DNA of 64,000 nt from Capitella teleta (lineage: Eukaryota > Annelida > Polychaeta > Capitellidae): positions 28,743-92,742 of the forward strand of contig KB309245.1 of assembly GCA_000328365.1 (NCBI GenBank), read 5' to 3'. The notes under the pieces are model-generated. The model was not told the origin of the DNA. It saw only the letters and a list, made by a program, of their open reading frames with translations, and ran no database searches. Below, one piece after another: positions 61,445-64,000 of this stretch. The translations under genes were made by a program, and so were the position numbers. Position 1 is the stretch's first letter. Every line of letters starts with the position of its first letter.

Positions 61445-61672
61445 ATTCTGCATTAACGACAATCATTCTGCTTTTCATTTTCTTGTGTTCTCCTTTTTTT
61501 CACCATTGTGATTATAATTATGATCCTTTCGATCTCATTCTTTCTCACGTTCTCATTCGATTGCAGGTGACACAAAAACACCTTTGTTTCGGTCGCCACC
61601 AACTGCCACTGTTCGCCAAACTCCACGTGTTTGAATAAATTTATTATTATTATTATTGTTATTGTTATCATT
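61445..61672 (+). mobile_element. LINE 3' UTR copy (13-kb family)
   Basis: Shares the layout of 14.12-14.37 kb: a ttctttttctc-rich start, cacaaaaacacctttgtttc / cacaaaagcactcgtgcttc, cgccaccaact / agccacaactt, then gaataaatttattattatta. Only the 3' end is present, as expected for extreme 5' truncation. Confidence 0.65.
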
Positions 61673-61679
61673 CTCTAAT

Positions 61680-61851
61680 TAACAAATGTGACCCATACAA
61701 GTATCAATAGATTGCATATGTAATCAAATGTAATAGTAAACACAATGTTATGTAATCAAATGTAAACACAATGTAATATAATTATATTTAAGACCGTGCA
61801 AAATGAACTCCTTCGACTTATTACGACTCAGAGCAGCAGTGGCTGCCACCC

Positions 61852-61889
<38 letters not shown>

Positions 61890-62052
61890 AAAATTAATAA
61901 AAAAAAATAAGCAGAAAGAAAAAACCAAAACAAAACAAATCAAACAAGCAAAAGAAAAAACCTAATACTATCATCAAATCTGCAATCTGCAATTTCAAGT
62001 CAAAACCTTTCTGTAATTCTGGATAATTATTAGAATTTAGTAAATATCGACC

Positions 62053-62084
<32 letters not shown>

Positions 62085-63525
62085 CGATAAGAACAAAATA
62101 CTGAAAAACTAAAGAACATGTACGATCGTGTGGGTGAGACGCTTCTGCAACTATAAATGATAATTATTGTAGGGCACATAGCGTAAATATAAAGAAAAAT
62201 GGCATTTTGGTAACAATTTACGCAAGGATGGAAAATCCCCATACTTTTGAATCATGTATAGGCATTATCTGCGCTGTGGGTATAATTATACGATCGTATA
62301 GGCTGGTAACTTATTTCTCAGCGAATAATATTTCTCAATTGCTACCATGACACTACGAGCGGATATAAGAGCACGTCCCTGAAAAAGGCTGTCACAAAGC
62401 CCTCTATTTGGTCTATTTCTGAAGCATAGCTCTTCTGGTCTCAATTACAGCGTGCCTTTTCGCTGGTTGAACATAAATGACTTTGACGCGTGTAGGCTTT
62501 CAGTAAACCATGCTCATTAATCACCGCTACAAATGCCCGGGATCTTGAAATAGAACGGGTCTTGAATTGTTCCTCATACAAGATGACCAAATTGATTTGT
62601 TGGTGCTATTTCTGTCTACAGTTGTTATTTCGTTGGAACTGTGACCAAGACATATTATTGTCAATCCTATGGTCATATTTCAAGATACATCATCAGTATT
62701 CATCTTCTGCAAGCTCTAACTACCAGATTTCTTGGAAGTACATAACAGCCTCTTTGTACGTGAGGGGGCATTGTTATTGGTGTCAAATGAGACCACGTGG
62801 CCCAATCAATTCATAATCACACAAATTAAAATATCATCCTCAGTGAACCAATAAAAGTACCACAATGTACAAGTATTGACACCTCATTTGGGAGACCCAA
62901 GCGAGCTTCCGGTACTGTTTTGATTACTGAGAATTGACCGCGTATCGATCGATACAGTATCTCATGGCCTCACATTTAATAACATACAACAGTGGACGTG
63001 GGTGGCATTGATGTAATAGACCATGAAACCTATAGCTTATTCGCACATCCTTGTCAGTTTAGCATTTATATAATATACCTGTCATATCAGAGGGTGACAC
63101 TTCAACTGTATAAGACGTGACAGAAAAAGAAAACGCGGAGGAGACACAACATACCCCGGAACTTGCTGAAAAACTCAAAAGCTTTTCTTTAAAGGTCATT
63201 GACTCACGACACTGAGGGTAGCCGTTAAACAACAGTGAAATGTGTGGACATTTTGAGCATTTTTGAATAACATTGGGACGATCAGCGATCAGCCTAGAGC
63301 AATCGTGTGTGTCCCCTTCCCAAGCGGATCATTGGATGATGTTTACAAAAACTCTGGATTATCAAAAATGTTAGCAGAGACTTTCAAACGTCCTTTCGTA
63401 ACAAGGACGGTGCTCCACGAAATATACCATCAGAAATTGTACACTTTGGAACAAATTACGTTCATTGAACATTCGTTTTGAATCCAAAGGCCATATCAAT
63501 CATGCTTAATTAAGACTTAATTTTA
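61680..63525. other. Intergenic stretch with A tracts
   Basis: A tracts at about 61852-61876 and 62053-62080. No gene is supported; frames at 62562-62816 and 63263-63481 lack splice sites. Confidence 0.4.
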
Positions 63526-63526
63526 T

Positions 63527-63539
63527 GAATTCTTTATAA
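63527..63539. repeat. Target-site duplication, left copy
   Basis: GAATTCTTTATAA, repeated exactly at 63899-63911 on the other side of the SINE. Confidence 0.92.
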
Positions 63540-63898
63540 GTGAGTGAGTGAGTGAGTGAGTGATGGGGTTTTACGGCTCCACCCAATCCGATCGGATGAT
63601 ACAGGCGCCAGAACAGAAGGCCCGGGACCGGGGTTTCCCCCTACTCTTATCGATAAATCCCAAGGGTTCTTTATCCTGCATACCACCATAGACAGTAGTA
63701 CACAGCGCCCGGCCTTGTTACGCAGTTGGGCAGCACTGCAGAGCCACTGAAGAATTACAATTATAACGAATTACAATTATAGTTCACAATCATAACGCCG
63801 TGGCCTGATCGGGTCTCGAACCCGGAACCTCGACCCCCACGGTCGGCATTGAATTGTAGTCAGCGGTTTAACCCACTGAGCTATCCGGTGCCTCTCAC
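63540..63898 (-). mobile_element. Complete tRNA-derived SINE
   Basis: Reads 5' to 3' on the minus strand. The tRNA-like head starts GAGGCACCGGATAGCTCAGT (A box TAGCTCAGTGG) and has the B box GGTTCGAGACC about 45-50 nt later. A short AT-rich linker with two acgaattacaattat-like units follows. Then comes a conserved body (ctctgcagtgctgcccaact, ctactgtctatggtggtatg, aacccttgggatttatcgat, ggggaaaccccggtcccggg, gggtggagccgtaaaacccc) and a (CTCA)n tail. About 359 bp, flanked by a perfect 13-bp target-site duplication. Transcription would be by RNA polymerase III. It is the master-like copy for at least six partial copies in this window. The body may be one of the conserved central domains known in metazoan SINEs, but I cannot name it. 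Confidence 0.93.
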
Positions 63899-63911
63899 GA
63901 ATTCTTTATAA
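63899..63911. repeat. Target-site duplication, right copy
   Basis: GAATTCTTTATAA, identical to 63527-63539. Confidence 0.92.
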
Positions 63912-64000
63912 TCCATTTTCCAAATACCTTCCCCTCAACGCTGAATATATTGTTTTGTAGATAGAGCTGGAGCTCTAATTATAATTATAATTCTAATTCT

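Overview
This is eukaryotic nuclear DNA, AT-rich and repeat-dense, with sparse genes split by introns that have GT-AG boundaries. It holds no operons, tRNA or rRNA genes, CRISPR arrays or prokaryotic signals. An interstitial (TTAGGG)n tract, CR1/L2-type LINE pieces, a tRNA-headed SINE family, many small inverted-repeat elements and small secreted apple/PAN-like proteins together suggest an invertebrate bilaterian, probably marine. A mollusc or an echinoderm relative would fit, but the sequence alone does not settle it.

Layout. 0.7-1.9 kb: minus-strand LINE reverse transcriptase remnant, followed by a 26-bp tandem array (1.9-2.3 kb). 2.5-3.6 kb: the best host gene, a two-exon secreted apple/PAN-like protein (plus strand). 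3.9-12 kb: mostly featureless AT-rich DNA with one SINE fragment and a GC-rich block near 10 kb. 12.2-12.4 kb: a convincing minus-strand last exon. 12.7 kb: SINE. 13.2-14.4 kb: plus-strand LINE. 16.5-18.5 kb: a TATA promoter and four phase-compatible plus-strand exons that run into a 50-N assembly gap. 19.45 kb: telomere-type repeat. 20.6-21.4 kb: a 21-bp minisatellite whose minus strand encodes 36 His/Gly/Tyr-rich heptapeptides in one open frame. 21.7-22.9 kb: LINE 3' end and LINE endonuclease fragment. 23.7-29 kb: almost nothing recognisable. 29.1 kb: foldback element. 31.0-32.9 kb: LINE 3' UTR split by a 1.7-kb insertion built of two ~617-bp units. 33.3 kb: a head-to-head inverted array. 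34.8-35.4 kb: minus-strand exon-like pieces of an unrecognised gene or element. 36.9 kb: foldback element. 40-51 kb: related inverted-repeat elements, SINE copies, a possible PAN exon (45.3 kb) and a clear last exon (49.8 kb). 53.7 kb: a signal-peptide exon. 57.1 kb: a second TATA promoter with a short first exon. 58.4-60.1 kb: plus-strand LINE with a degraded catalytic box. 61.2 kb: 246 bp of (TTTA)n. 63.5-63.9 kb: a complete SINE with a 13-bp target-site duplication.

How things fit together. Most of the window is a repeat graveyard. The probable host genes are separate partial genes whose other exons I could not link, apart from the PAN gene and the 16.5-18.5 kb gene. No retrovirus, LTR element, Polinton or toxin gene was recognised. 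The most unusual signal is the heptapeptide repeat at 20.6-21.4 kb, where changes between units fall disproportionately on third codon positions of one minus-strand frame. All similarity statements rest on reading by eye; no database search was possible.
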